A stretch of DNA of 34,439 bases from the NCBI GenBank assembly GCA_027021365.1, contig JALUUM010000034.1, positions 1-34,439 of the forward strand, in the 5' to 3' direction. The notes beneath the pieces are model-generated. The model saw only the letters and a program-made list of their open reading frames with translations. It was not told where the DNA came from and ran no database searches. This document shows, piece after piece, positions 1 through 8,950 of the stretch. Every line of letters begins with the position of its first letter. Position 1 is the stretch's first letter. This DNA is from Spirochaetales bacterium (GTDB lineage Bacteria > Spirochaetota > Spirochaetia > SZUA-6). The position numbers were made by a program, and so were the translations under genes.

Positions 1-434
1 AACCGGGTTTCATGGTGCTGAATCCCGATTCTTCTCTCAAAAGCCCCCCTATAGAGATAAAGCAGGGCGATACTACCATTAGCCTTGGCTTCAAGCTGGA
101 AGCCGCTTCTGCATCCGCTTCCGAGGACCAAACTGTAGAAAAGGCAGGAATCAACCTGTTCCTGGTGGACGAAGATACGGGGAAAGAGCTTTTTTCCGTA
201 AGCTTCAAGGAGAAATCGAATATCAAACTCCTTCTTCACAGAGATGAAGGGGGTAATATTTACCTCACTGATAGCACCTCGGGCGCTCCTTCAGACAGCG
301 TTGAAGGGGAACCTGTACTTCTCAAAGAAGCGGAAAAGAATTCACCGGTCGACCTTTCTGTAAAAATCAGCAATGACAAGGGTGGTGACAGTGTGCTACT
401 TCTCGATTATATTACGGTAACAGAAGAGGAGTAA
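1..434 (+). CDS. 3' end of an unknown, probably exported protein (partial)
   Basis: The frame is open from the left edge, so the gene very likely begins outside the window. The first ATG, at base 12, has no ribosome binding site and no signal peptide follows it. The visible 140 or so residues are acidic, rich in Ser, Asp and Glu, with alternating hydrophobic residues that suggest a beta-sandwich-like fold, and end in Glu-Glu-Glu. No family was recognised and no function is proposed. It ends 4 bases before the sixA-like gene, whose Shine-Dalgarno (GAGGAG) lies inside its last codons, so the two are probably co-transcribed. A domain of a larger surface or periplasmic protein is possible but unproven. 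Confidence 0.5.
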   Translation, partial: PGFMVLNPDSSLKSPPIEIKQGDTTISLGFKLEAASASASEDQTVEKAGINLFLVDEDTGKELFSVSFKEKSNIKLLLHRDEGGNIYLTDSTSGAPSDSVEGEPVLLKEAEKNSPVDLSVKISNDKGGDSVLLLDYITVTEEE

Positions 435-438
435 TACC

Positions 439-915
439 ATGGCTGTCGTAAGACTCTACCTCATTCAACACGGAGAACCTCTGCCCAAAGAGGAAAACCC
501 CATGCGGCCCCTCTCCCTGAAGGGCCAGAAGGATGTGCAAAGGGTAGCTTCCGCATGCAGCAGCTACAGGATAGGGGCAGAGATAATCTATTACAGTACA
601 AAGCTGAGGGCAAGGCAAACCGCCGAAATAATCGGTAAGAAACTGGGCATACCATCCGAAGAGAGGGCCGGTATAGACCCTCTGGATCCGGTAAGACCAT
701 GGTTTTCAGAACTTAAAAACACGGAGAAGAGCATCATCATCGCCGGGCATCTCCCCTTTCTCGATAGGCTCGTTTCACTTCTCCTCACGGGAAGGGAGGA
801 GAATCATCCGGTGAGATTTCAGCAGGGGGGCATGGTCTGCCTGGAGAGGAACGAGGAATCCGAGTGGTCACTTCTCTGGACACTCTTTCCCGACCAACCC
901 TGGCTGCAGCCTTGA
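439..915 (+). CDS. SixA-like phosphohistidine phosphatase (histidine phosphatase superfamily)
   Basis: This 158-residue protein has the size and motif order of SixA, which removes phosphate from phosphohistidine on phosphotransfer proteins. The catalytic core is LIQHGE near residues 8-13, with Gln where phosphoglycerate mutases have Arg (RHG); KLRARQTAEII near 55-65 supplies phosphate-binding Arg, and AGHLPFLDRL near 102-111 carries the second catalytic His. It is cytoplasmic, with no signal peptide. The ATG follows GAGGAG by 8 bases. The upstream gene ends 4 bases before it, and the convergent adenylate cyclase ends 25 bases downstream. The family assignment is firm. The substrate cannot be read from the sequence, because no histidine kinase or Hpt protein is nearby. 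Confidence 0.85.
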   Translation: MAVVRLYLIQHGEPLPKEENPMRPLSLKGQKDVQRVASACSSYRIGAEIIYYSTKLRARQTAEIIGKKLGIPSEERAGIDPLDPVRPWFSELKNTEKSIIIAGHLPFLDRLVSLLLTGREENHPVRFQQGGMVCLERNEESEWSLLWTLFPDQPWLQP

Positions 916-939
916 ATTCCGTAGTCCCATCGGGAATCG

Positions 940-3648
940 TTATTTCATTGTTAGGTTAAAGACCCCGTCCCACGTTGCCGGGGGTTCTTTCCTCTTGAAA
1001 TCCTTGCAGCGCTTTATATAGACATTGGCAGGCCCATCCTCCGGAAGAATCTTCAACACTTCCCTAAACTCACCTATTGCAGCATCCCATTCCCTCTTTT
1101 CAAAAAACTCCAGGCCTCTTTCAAAAACCTCTACCGCACTCGCTACCTTGGGGTCTGCATTCTCCTTCTCGTCTATCAGCTCGAAGAGGCGTACAGGTTC
1201 GTGTATTCCGACAACTCTCACCCTGTCCAGCTTCCTGACGAGGAAACTGTCCCCCGCCTCTCTCTTCGTTATTTCACTAATCATAACCCACGTACCATAC
1301 TGCTTGTTAACCCCCTCCAGCCTGGAAGCGAGGTTTACACTGTTTCCCATTATCGTGTAGTCCATCTTCTGTTCAGTACCCATGTTACCGACGACCATGT
1401 CCCCCGTATTTATGCCAATCCTGGTAAGCAGGGGTGTGGGAGCAAGCTTTTCCTGGAGGAAGTGTTCATTCAAGTACCGCTCCATCTTTTTCATCCTTAT
1501 CGCTGCAACACAGGCCCTGCTTGCATGATCCTCGAATTCCACCGGCGCCCCGAAGAAGGAAATAATCGCATCTCCCTCGTACTTGTCTATCGTCCCTTTC
1601 ATTCCCAGAATGATGTTACTCATCTCTGAAAGATAAGAGTTTAACAGCTTTACCAGGTCTTGCGGATCGAGCTTCTCCGAAATCGTCGAGAAACCCTTTA
1701 CATCGGTAAAGAGCGCAGTGAGGAACTTCTTCTCTCCTCCCAGGTTCAACTTTTCCGGATGGTTAAGGAGTTCCGATACGACATCCGTCGAGAGGTAGTG
1801 CGTGAAGGCATTCCTTATAAAGCTCTTCTCTTTCTCGGACCTCAGGAACTTAAGGAAGGTTATCGTTATGAAGGACAGAAAGACCGAAGCGGCAGGTGTC
1901 ATGAGCCCCATGTACTTCCCTGTTACGAGGAAGAGTGCAATATCACCCCCTATCACGATGAGCAGAAATGAAAGACCCAATATTATAGAGAGGAAGGGAG
2001 TTAGGTTGACGATAACAAGCATCACTATTACCGAAGCAACCAAGGCTACAATTACCGCATACCACCAGGGCATGTCATCGAGAAAGCGGCCCTTTAAAAT
2101 CGTATTTATCAGTGAGGCATGAGTACCGACATTCATGTACTCCTTTTCAAAAGGATTGACACCTATATCAGTAGTGGATGTTCCCGTATGGCCTATTATG
2201 CAAAAGGAACCGGGGAGATTCTCCTTGAGAATCGAACGGGTCTTCATGAGGTTTTGATAAATCGTCCGCGTACTTGCAAATACCTCGGAAGTCTGCTTTC
2301 TGATATCCCTGTAGGAGGCTTTCTCTTCCTCCGAAACCTCGTTTGATTCAAGTATCGCATCTATCTGGTTTAAAATTTCTTTTTCAGCATTGCCATAGAG
2401 AAACTTACCAACCTCGTCGAAGAAATACTTCCTCGATTCGATATAATCGGAAATCTGCACGGTATCTCCCCCTGCAAGTACATCCTTCTTTATCTTCTCC
2501 GCATAGTTATACGGTGCCAGGAGTTCCGTATCTCCCTTGTAATAGGTCAGGTACTGCGCCTCGTCCATCGCCTTGAGGTTGTGAATCAGGTCCTCCTCCA
2601 GCCTCTTGTGGAGAACAAGCTCGTAGTAAGAGAGGTGCCTAAAACTCTCCAGGTAGTTCTTCTTTGTCCAGTTGATAAGGAATGTCCCGTCCTCTGCAAG
2701 GGGAATCCTGATATTGGTCACTGTCTTCCTGCCGGGAAGCTTTGCCTTTTCAAGCACAATGTTCCCGTTATCGACTATCAAGTCCGGATTCCCCAGCCAG
2801 TCCAACAACGGTTCGAAGGATAGCTGGGCAAAGTACTTTCCGTTGTAGGCCCTAATCAGATCTATCCTGCGTCTGACCCCGTCCTCATCCACAATAACAT
2901 TCGGAAAGCCAACACCCTTGGCCCCTTTCAGTATAGGCAGTATGGCAGGGCGTATATCCTTGGCAACCTTTATCTTTCCTCCAAGCACCTTGATATTCTT
3001 CAGGCTGAAATTATCCAGCACGTATTTTCTTCGCTCCTCGGATACAGATTGATCCTTACCATCCAGCATATTCACGGTAAAGTATGCATTGCCGAAGAAT
3101 CTTGCAGTGGCACCCAGGTAGGTATCGTTGTTCCTGGCAATCTTCTCCACGTATGAGAGAAGCTTTGTCTTCGATTCCTCTGTGAGACCGGCAAGCTGAT
3201 CTATGTAATCCGCTGCATCGCTCATGGGAATGCTCCCCGTCCTTATCGCATTAAAAAGGTCCGTTATATTCTGCTCGATTCCCGAAAATTCCTCATCAAA
3301 GACCTCCGGTAACTCCTCTTTCAAGAATTTATAGTCAACTCCGAGGGGGCTCTTCTCCGTATACTCGATATCGAAAACGGCATAGCTTGCATTGAACTCT
3401 CTCATCAGTACAAGACCATCTGCCATAATATCCCTGCTCCATGGCCACACGCCTACCTTGGAGATTGCAAGGTCATCCACATCGAGAAACAGAATGGATT
3501 TTTCCTCTGCAATTGGCGGTTTGATGTGAAGAAACATATCGTAGAGCTTCTCGTCGGCATTCTTGTAGAAAGTGGTGAAATGAAGAAGCACAAATATGCC
3601 AACTGCCAAGAGTGGGATAAAGAAGTCTATCCGCAATTTTCCTTTCAT
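940..3648 (-). CDS. CHASE2-domain class III adenylate cyclase
   Basis: A 902-residue membrane receptor that should make cAMP from ATP. Seen in order: one N-terminal membrane segment (about 8-26), a long extracytoplasmic CHASE2-type sensor (about 30-520), three membrane segments (about 528-602), a class III cyclase domain (about 640-825) and a TPR-like helical tail (about 835-880). Catalytic residues look complete: metal-binding D649 (FTDVKGFS) and D693 (YEGDAI), adenine-recognising K689 and T765, and transition-state N772 and R776 (NSVNLASR). Thr at 765 instead of Asp places it in class IIIb. The sensor is longer than a typical CHASE2, with a helical insert at about 330-475. It is divergent from the envelope operon at 3724, with only 75 bases between. 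Its ligand is unknown. Confidence 0.9.
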   Translation of the reverse strand: MKGKLRIDFFIPLLAVGIFVLLHFTTFYKNADEKLYDMFLHIKPPIAEEKSILFLDVDDLAISKVGVWPWSRDIMADGLVLMREFNASYAVFDIEYTEKSPLGVDYKFLKEELPEVFDEEFSGIEQNITDLFNAIRTGSIPMSDAADYIDQLAGLTEESKTKLLSYVEKIARNNDTYLGATARFFGNAYFTVNMLDGKDQSVSEERRKYVLDNFSLKNIKVLGGKIKVAKDIRPAILPILKGAKGVGFPNVIVDEDGVRRRIDLIRAYNGKYFAQLSFEPLLDWLGNPDLIVDNGNIVLEKAKLPGRKTVTNIRIPLAEDGTFLINWTKKNYLESFRHLSYYELVLHKRLEEDLIHNLKAMDEAQYLTYYKGDTELLAPYNYAEKIKKDVLAGGDTVQISDYIESRKYFFDEVGKFLYGNAEKEILNQIDAILESNEVSEEEKASYRDIRKQTSEVFASTRTIYQNLMKTRSILKENLPGSFCIIGHTGTSTTDIGVNPFEKEYMNVGTHASLINTILKGRFLDDMPWWYAVIVALVASVIVMLVIVNLTPFLSIILGLSFLLIVIGGDIALFLVTGKYMGLMTPAASVFLSFITITFLKFLRSEKEKSFIRNAFTHYLSTDVVSELLNHPEKLNLGGEKKFLTALFTDVKGFSTISEKLDPQDLVKLLNSYLSEMSNIILGMKGTIDKYEGDAIISFFGAPVEFEDHASRACVAAIRMKKMERYLNEHFLQEKLAPTPLLTRIGINTGDMVVGNMGTEQKMDYTIMGNSVNLASRLEGVNKQYGTWVMISEITKREAGDSFLVRKLDRVRVVGIHEPVRLFELIDEKENADPKVASAVEVFERGLEFFEKREWDAAIGEFREVLKILPEDGPANVYIKRCKDFKRKEPPATWDGVFNLTMK

Positions 3649-3663
3649 ATTTCCTCACCTTAA

Positions 3664-3692
3664 TTGAAATAATTACATTATGGAAGTATACT
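3664..3692 (+). promoter_or_regulatory. Sigma70-type promoter of the envelope operon
   Basis: TTGAAA at 3664-3669 and TATACT at 3687-3692 are separated by exactly 17 bases, each matching five of six consensus bases. The predicted transcript start is near 3699, followed by the Shine-Dalgarno (GGAG, about 3713) and the ATG at 3724. Because the intergenic space is only 75 bases, any regulator bound here would also sit over the start region of the minus-strand adenylate cyclase gene. Confidence 0.65.
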
Positions 3693-3723
3693 ATAGTTCG
3701 AAAAATATTACAGGAGAAAAAGT

Positions 3724-4194
3724 ATGAAAAAAAGCTTTTTTGTTTCCCTTTTTTTTATCCTTTTTGTAAGCATTCTTACACGTGGGCCGTCACTGTATGC
3801 CCAGTCCAATGAGCTCATAGACAAACTGCTTGCAGAAGAGGTGGCGACCTTCGGGGAAACGGCAGTCCTGGTACTTTCCGGTGCCGGCCTGATAGGTGAC
3901 AGTTCCTCTGAAGGAGAGGCTATCAGTTACATAAGGGACAAGAACTGGGGATTCAAGGAGATCAAGGCCGATAGCCCCGTTACTGCGGGTGCCCTTTCCC
4001 TTCTGATAATGCAGGCCTTCGATATTCCCGGTGGTATCTTCTACAGCCTATTTCACGGAAAGAGATATGCATACAGGGAGATGGTTTACCTTGGCCTTAT
4101 CACAAAGAGGGGAGGGCCTTACAGAAAGCTTTCGGGTGAGGAAGTCCTTAGAGTACTTCAGGGCGCCCTTGAATGGAAGGAGGTAGCGAAATGA
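3724..4194 (+). CDS. Small secreted protein, possibly SLH-like
   Basis: 156 residues with a clear signal peptide (Lys-Lys, then a Phe-rich hydrophobic core) and likely cleavage after Ala26 (LYA/QS). The mature part has two stretches with the rhythm of S-layer-homology repeats. One is near 76-98 (Trp, then a spaced DSPVTAGALSLLIMQAF). The other is near 115-152 (AYREMVYLGLI, Gly-Gly-Pro, then LSGEEVLRVLQGAL). That resemblance is my inference from pattern alone. It opens a four-gene operon whose second gene, an outer-membrane-like protein, starts on its stop codon (ATGA overlap at 4191). It may act with that barrel as a periplasmic partner or peptidoglycan anchor. No catalytic motif is visible. 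Confidence 0.7.
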   Translation: MKKSFFVSLFFILFVSILTRGPSLYAQSNELIDKLLAEEVATFGETAVLVLSGAGLIGDSSSEGEAISYIRDKNWGFKEIKADSPVTAGALSLLIMQAFDIPGGIFYSLFHGKRYAYREMVYLGLITKRGGPYRKLSGEEVLRVLQGALEWKEVAK

Positions 4195-5597
4195 AATCAA
4201 GACCAGTTATAAAAGTTTCGGTTTTGACGGTGATTCTGCTCTCTGCCACGCTTTCGCTCTATTCATTGGATTTCGGAGTTTACCTCGACAATTCCACCTC
4301 CCTTACTCTATCAGCAGCTGCAAACCAGCCTGCAACATCCTTTTTACAGGCCGACAAGGCATCTCTCTGGTTCCAGTCGGAACTCGGAGAATACTTCGAT
4401 TTCCGGATTCAGGGAAGCTATTCTTATTCCAGCGACAACATGCCCTACCTCTTCGATATAGATAGGTTGACACTGACAGGAAGATTCCCAATAACGAAAG
4501 AAGAGCGAAGGGGAGCCCCCGGAGTCGTTCTTCCTGCTATTTTTTCCTTTTCCATGGGAAGATTCCCCTTCAAAGATTTTTCAGGTTATGTGCTGAACCA
4601 CAACCTGGACGGGTTGAAACTTTCATTCGGATATCCCGATTTTAATACGGATATAAGATTCGGGTATTCCGGATTACTATTGAAACCAACTTCATCCATA
4701 TACCTTTCCAAGGAGGATGTACTGGATACCGAGAGGAGCAACGTGATACTTGCAAGCCCCAGAATCATCGGGATGTTCACAGTTAATATTCCCAGCCTCT
4801 TTAGACAGAGCATATCACTCTCAGTCCTCTTTCAGGAGGACCTGAGAAACCTCTTCTCCTCCACTTTGGTGAAAGAGGGAGATCAGAGCTTCAACCCGCA
4901 GGATGGAGGCCTTGTCGACACGCAGTACATAGGGCTCGGCTCAACGGGAAGCATAGTTCCCTCCCTCTACTACGGTACATTTGCCTACCTGGGAACCGGC
5001 AGGATGCTTTCCTACCTTGCAGACTCCGGTTCTGCAACGGGATACTCCTATCAGTATACCGGAATCCTCTCATACATGGCAGGTTTAAGGCTGCGCTACT
5101 TCCTTTCCAATTTTCTCGATTCATATGCCCTTGTTGAAACACTGATAGCAAGTGGTGATGCGACTGACAATTCGATATACGAGGGGAATACCGATGCCGT
5201 ATCAGAGGCATTCAACCCGATATCCAATACAGGAGTGGCGGTTGTATTCTCACCCGTTTTGAAAAACATGGTATCCTTTAAGGGAGAGTTTTCTCTTAAG
5301 CCGCTCTCCGTAACCGGAATCTATTACCTTAAAGACTTTCAGACGCAGTTGAGAGGATATGTATTCTTGCGCCCCACTGCCGGACCGATTTCGGAGAGCG
5401 GGCTTTCACCTTCATCGAATTCCCTGTATTTGGGTTCCGAAGGTGATATAATTATAAACTGGAGACCCTTCTCTGACCTTGGAATTTCTCTGAATTACGG
5501 CATCTTCATACCGAACAATGGTCAGGGAGGTGCATTCACGGAAACCGAGAGAGCACTGGAGCAGAAGTTACTCTTTAAGCTCTCTTTGAGTTTCTGA
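4191..5597 (+). CDS. Outer-membrane beta-barrel-like protein
   Basis: The start is set at the ATG at 4191, which overlaps the previous stop (ATGA) and follows GGAGG by 8 bases. An in-frame ATG at 4173 would put five polar residues before the signal peptide and lacks a ribosome site. The 468-residue product has an N-terminal signal with likely cleavage near LYS/LDF. It then has many alternating hydrophobic/polar strands rich in Tyr, Phe, Gly and Ser, and ends in Phe (LSLSF), as barrels recognised by the Bam machinery do. Features such as LDNSTSLTLS near the start and FKLSLSF at the end fit a porin-like or OprP-like barrel. I cannot name the family. The operon context suggests an envelope role. 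Confidence 0.75.
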   Translation: MKSRPVIKVSVLTVILLSATLSLYSLDFGVYLDNSTSLTLSAAANQPATSFLQADKASLWFQSELGEYFDFRIQGSYSYSSDNMPYLFDIDRLTLTGRFPITKEERRGAPGVVLPAIFSFSMGRFPFKDFSGYVLNHNLDGLKLSFGYPDFNTDIRFGYSGLLLKPTSSIYLSKEDVLDTERSNVILASPRIIGMFTVNIPSLFRQSISLSVLFQEDLRNLFSSTLVKEGDQSFNPQDGGLVDTQYIGLGSTGSIVPSLYYGTFAYLGTGRMLSYLADSGSATGYSYQYTGILSYMAGLRLRYFLSNFLDSYALVETLIASGDATDNSIYEGNTDAVSEAFNPISNTGVAVVFSPVLKNMVSFKGEFSLKPLSVTGIYYLKDFQTQLRGYVFLRPTAGPISESGLSPSSNSLYLGSEGDIIINWRPFSDLGISLNYGIFIPNNGQGGAFTETERALEQKLLFKLSLSF

Positions 5598-5615
5598 TAA
5601 CACAAGGAGGAAGCA

Positions 5616-6275
5616 ATGAGAAAAACGCTTCTCGTTTTATTGATTCTGGCTGTTGCACTGGTGCCACTAATTGCACAGACTAAAGCCACAGTAAAAGAGG
5701 TCAAGGGCAAGGTCGAAATAAAGCTACCCGGTATGGGCTGGCAAAGAGCCAGAGGCGGAATGATTATTCCCAAGGGGGCAACGATTTCCACGGGATTCAA
5801 ATCTTCTGCCGTCCTACAACTTGGTAAATCCATACTGCAGGTAAGACCTCTTACAAGGATGACACTGGAAGAACTGATTCAGAAGAACGGCGTTGTTTCA
5901 ACGAAACTCTTTTTGCGGGTAGGAAAAATCAAGGCAAAGGTAAGAAGCGCAAAGGGTTTAAGGCAGAACTTCAAGCTGAAGAGTCCCGTGTCTACCGCTG
6001 CCGTCAGGGGAACCGATTTTGAGTATGACGGTATTCACCTGAAAGTGGAGGAAGGAATAGTGCAGTTCTTCAATCTCCTTGCTCAAAGGAGAGACATAAT
6101 CGCAGGCGAGGAGAGTGAAACCGACGGGCTTAATGTACCGTCATCGGGAGAATCGGGAAGGCTTGCAGGCTCCAATGTTTCCTCTGATACCTCAGGGGGC
6201 GGAGGTGGAACCTCAGGCGGTTTCAATGCCGGTGCCTCCACGGGAAGCATTATCGTACAGATACCCCTCAACTGA
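5616..6275 (+). CDS. FecR-domain secreted protein
   Basis: 219 residues with a signal peptide (MRKTLL, hydrophobic core, cleavage near Ala-Gln at about 21). Residues about 25-150 form a FecR domain: KVEIKLPG..WQRARGGMIIPKGATISTG, then LRVGKIKAKV, then the hallmark TAAVRGTDFEY at 127-137. From about 180 the tail is low-complexity Gly, Ser and Thr. Classical FecR passes an outer-membrane signal to an anti-sigma system, but many stand-alone secreted FecR-domain proteins occur in spirochaetes and cyanobacteria without any sigma factor. None is visible here. Signal peptide and tail place it in the periplasm or at the surface. It is third in the operon, after a strong AAGGAGG ribosome site. Confidence 0.85.
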   Translation: MRKTLLVLLILAVALVPLIAQTKATVKEVKGKVEIKLPGMGWQRARGGMIIPKGATISTGFKSSAVLQLGKSILQVRPLTRMTLEELIQKNGVVSTKLFLRVGKIKAKVRSAKGLRQNFKLKSPVSTAAVRGTDFEYDGIHLKVEEGIVQFFNLLAQRRDIIAGEESETDGLNVPSSGESGRLAGSNVSSDTSGGGGGTSGGFNAGASTGSIIVQIPLN

Positions 6276-6290
6276 CAGGAGGTCGATATT

Positions 6291-7742
6291 ATGAAGAGAA
6301 TAATCAAAAAAACAGTATTTATTTCCATAGCCTTTGTTGCAGGCCTGTTTCTCTACTCCTGTTACTTCACAGGTGTAGGAGGTAGGGGAAGTATTGCCTT
6401 GAGGTTCTCGGAGGTATCACCGAAGAGCGCAAGAGCAGCATCCTCAACAACATATGCACGTGTATACCTCATTGCAAACGGAGAGATATACCCCATAGGA
6501 GACGGGACCGATTATGTGGAGACTTCCCTAAGCGGGACTTCAGCAACAGAGGTGGAGATACCGGATGTACCGGTGGGACCACAATACCAGGTGACAATTT
6601 CAATTGGTGACAAGCCCACAGTTGATGCCGACTTTCTCGAGGTTACGGAATACGGGGCTTCTGATCCTTTTTCCATTACACCGGGAGGAACTACCGATGT
6701 TTCGTTGACACCAACTGCCTCACCCTTCAGCCTCTACCTGGGAGGCACCGAACTAAAGGGTGTTATCTACAATACTGCAGATTCCACACTATACGTGGTT
6801 TCCGGAACCAGGCTTTACATGGGGGCTTCTGTCTCCGGTATGGATACGGGCACTCTGTTACCAACGGGCTACAGTGCAAACTCTATATCCCTGGGTACAT
6901 TCTTCGGAGGAGCAGCCCCAAAGGATGAACCCTGGATCGATACAAACATGGGAATCCTCCCCTATAGGAATGGTGCATTCCAGGAAGACTTTTTTTCGGG
7001 AACGATTTCCTCAGGCACAAAACCCTCCATTCTGCAGTCCGGCGGTGTCTGGGTTAACTCCAACGTCGATTTGACCGTGTTCTACCAGAGGGATGGAGGC
7101 CTCGGAGGAACCTATATTGCCTCAGACAATGCGTCGACACCTTCAAATTGGAACTGGCTCGACATCGACTTAAGCGATGTGCTTACCGGCAGACCTATTC
7201 TTGATTTCTTCGTAACAGCCAACTATGCATACTTTGCCACCAAGCTCGGCGCATTCAGGCTGGATACAAAAATGATCCAGGATTACAGTGTAAACACCTC
7301 CAATGTCCCGGACCTGATGTCGTATGCCGATTTTTTCAAGGTTACAGACAGCAATGGAAATGAGATACCTATAATCTCACTTGGCTACGATAACGGCACT
7401 AAGATAGTAATGGGAACTGAGGCAGGTGCGTACATGGCTGAGCTTGATGAAGCGTCGGCAGATACTCCTCTGAAGGCAGGTACAATATCGCTTTTAGAAG
7501 GAACCGGTGACTATGAAATTACCCGCGTTTCCGTATCGCCGGATGGTGCCTACATCGCCCTGTTCAGCGAGAAGGATCTCTTCGTTTACAGGCAGTCGAC
7601 CGGAACCATTGTAAAGCTTCCCTTCTATTCGGGTCTTCCGGGAGAGATAACCGGTGCAGCTTGGATGCCAGATAACAAGACCCTTGTAATAACAGGGGAA
7701 GATGGAATGGTAAGCGTTGATGTTACAGGACTAGGACTATAG
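6291..7742 (+). CDS. Lipoprotein with beta-propeller-like repeats
   Basis: 483 residues. The N-terminus is a lipoprotein signal with Cys24 in the lipobox LYSC, a relaxed form typical of spirochaetes. An Ig-like segment (about 35-145) is followed by repeated strand patterns with phrases such as GVIYNTADSTLYVVSGTRLY, VTANYAYFATKLGAFRLD, VSPDGAYIALFSEKDLFVY and GAAWMPDNKTLVITGEDGMV. These read like blades of a WD40/YVTN-type propeller, although the family was not pinned down. It is last in the operon, 15 bases after the FecR gene with GGAGG in the gap, and a strong terminator follows. Propeller lipoproteins often bind ligands or partner proteins; any link to the FecR protein or the CHASE2 cyclase is inference. 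Confidence 0.7.
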   Translation: MKRIIKKTVFISIAFVAGLFLYSCYFTGVGGRGSIALRFSEVSPKSARAASSTTYARVYLIANGEIYPIGDGTDYVETSLSGTSATEVEIPDVPVGPQYQVTISIGDKPTVDADFLEVTEYGASDPFSITPGGTTDVSLTPTASPFSLYLGGTELKGVIYNTADSTLYVVSGTRLYMGASVSGMDTGTLLPTGYSANSISLGTFFGGAAPKDEPWIDTNMGILPYRNGAFQEDFFSGTISSGTKPSILQSGGVWVNSNVDLTVFYQRDGGLGGTYIASDNASTPSNWNWLDIDLSDVLTGRPILDFFVTANYAYFATKLGAFRLDTKMIQDYSVNTSNVPDLMSYADFFKVTDSNGNEIPIISLGYDNGTKIVMGTEAGAYMAELDEASADTPLKAGTISLLEGTGDYEITRVSVSPDGAYIALFSEKDLFVYRQSTGTIVKLPFYSGLPGEITGAAWMPDNKTLVITGEDGMVSVDVTGLGL

Positions 7743-7764
7743 GATCTGAATTGAAAATTAAGAC

Positions 7765-7793
7765 AAAAGCCGGCTATCAGGCCGGCTTTTTAT
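7765..7793 (+). terminator. Rho-independent terminator, probably bidirectional
   Basis: A perfect 10-bp inverted repeat, AAAAGCCGGC and GCCGGCTTTT, flanks a six-base loop (TATCAG) and is followed by more T residues. It lies 23 bases after the propeller lipoprotein gene and 23 bases before the end of the convergent barrel gene. The A-rich left arm gives a T-run on the other strand, so it can serve both. Confidence 0.9.
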
Positions 7794-7815
7794 TTCATGT
7801 AAAACTACTTTCTTG

Positions 7816-8847
7816 TCAGAATTGCGCTCTCATTCCTGCATTTATACCCAGGAGCATGTTTCTCGGATCGAAACTTGCAGAACCGGTTAAAGAAAAGAAA
7901 CCGAGTTTCAATTCCAAGCCGCCTGTAAGTACCACGAAGAGATCATTAACAGTATAGGATGCACTGGGATCAGGTAGTTTCTGATCAGCATAACTCGTGA
8001 TTGTTGTACCTCCGCTGTCGATTACCTCTGCAACAAAATTACTGACACTTCCCGAATAATTAAGCATCTCGTACCAGGCCGAAATCCTTGCAAAGGGTAC
8101 GAATATCAGGAGTTTCTTTGAAATAGCAACATCCAGGCCAAAGGCATTTATGCTGTTTTTCATGTTCAGCTTTCCACCTATGTTCAAGGTGAATTCTGAG
8201 AGGTCCTGACTGAAATTGCCTATATCGTAACCGAAGTTCAGCGCAGAGTACGTATAGGCAAGACTTGCAGATACCGCGGGGAATGCGCCCGTGTCAGATA
8301 TCAATACCTTTCTTATCCTCGTTCCGATATTAAGAGTATTTGCAGTTATGCTACCGCTTGTAAGTCCTGCAAGGCTTCCTCCGAAATCAGTTATTGCCTG
8401 GGGAAGCATGGAAAAGAGGAAATAAACCTCTACCCCGTAGAGAGTTCCCAGACCGATGGATAACCGGATGTTGGGATAGGGGAAGAAAGTTCTCGTTTTG
8501 GTATAGAGATCCTGCGCCGTGGCAGAGGATGCAATGGCCTGGTTTACAAGGCCATACACATTGAGGAGTTCGAAATTCGTATTATTCTCATCGATGAAAG
8601 TACCGATACCATGCGCAAGAACGGCACCTCCCGAGGTGGAAAAGTAAAAGTGAGGGAAACCACCTAGTTCTGCCTCTCCCATGCCAAGGCCGGAAACGGA
8701 GGATAGCACGAGAGGGCTGCTCATCTCCTTTCCAAACTGATAGAGAAATGAAGACAGATCGTCACCCAGAGGCGCCAGGTTCTGGGTGAAGGCAGGTACG
8801 GAAACGAGTATAATTACGAGGGAAAAAAGAATCTTCAACTTTTTCAT
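7816..8847 (-). CDS. Outer-membrane-like protein of unknown family
   Basis: 343 residues with a signal peptide (MKKLKI, then a Val/Ile-rich core; cleavage near AFT/QN at about 21). The body is rich in Gly, Ser, Phe and Tyr in amphipathic strands (for example GTLYGVEVYFLFSM and SLAYTYSALNFGYDIG), and the C-terminus ends in Phe (GMRAQF), all typical of a medium-size outer-membrane barrel. I do not recognise a named family. It is a single gene: a promoter lies 48 bases upstream and it ends at the bidirectional terminator at 7765. The start codon follows GGGG-type purines (GTAAGGGG about 9 bases upstream), supporting the chosen ATG. Confidence 0.7.
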   Translation of the reverse strand: MKKLKILFSLVIILVSVPAFTQNLAPLGDDLSSFLYQFGKEMSSPLVLSSVSGLGMGEAELGGFPHFYFSTSGGAVLAHGIGTFIDENNTNFELLNVYGLVNQAIASSATAQDLYTKTRTFFPYPNIRLSIGLGTLYGVEVYFLFSMLPQAITDFGGSLAGLTSGSITANTLNIGTRIRKVLISDTGAFPAVSASLAYTYSALNFGYDIGNFSQDLSEFTLNIGGKLNMKNSINAFGLDVAISKKLLIFVPFARISAWYEMLNYSGSVSNFVAEVIDSGGTTITSYADQKLPDPSASYTVNDLFVVLTGGLELKLGFFSLTGSASFDPRNMLLGINAGMRAQF

Positions 8848-8894
8848 AATTCACTACCCCTTACTTGGTTTTCATTTCTATCTTACCTCAATAT

Positions 8895-8922
8895 ATGATA
8901 TATTTCCATAAGATAATGACAA
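8895..8922 (-). promoter_or_regulatory. Promoter for the barrel-like gene at 7816-8847
   Basis: Read on the minus strand, TTGTCA (8917-8922) and TATCAT (8895-8900) are 16 bases apart; each matches the sigma70 consensus at four or five positions. The predicted transcript start lies about 40 bases before the ATG. The surrounding sequence is very A+T-rich. Confidence 0.5.
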
Positions 8923-8950
8923 AATTACGATAGAACAGGTACGGTTCTTT

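Noticed and set aside
915..940. Terminator between sixA-like gene and the cyclase
   Set aside because: TCCC-ATC-GGGA gives a four-base stem and no T-run.
4173..4190. Upstream ATG for the barrel gene
   Set aside because: The ATG at 4191 overlaps the preceding stop, is well spaced from GGAGG and starts directly with the signal peptide.
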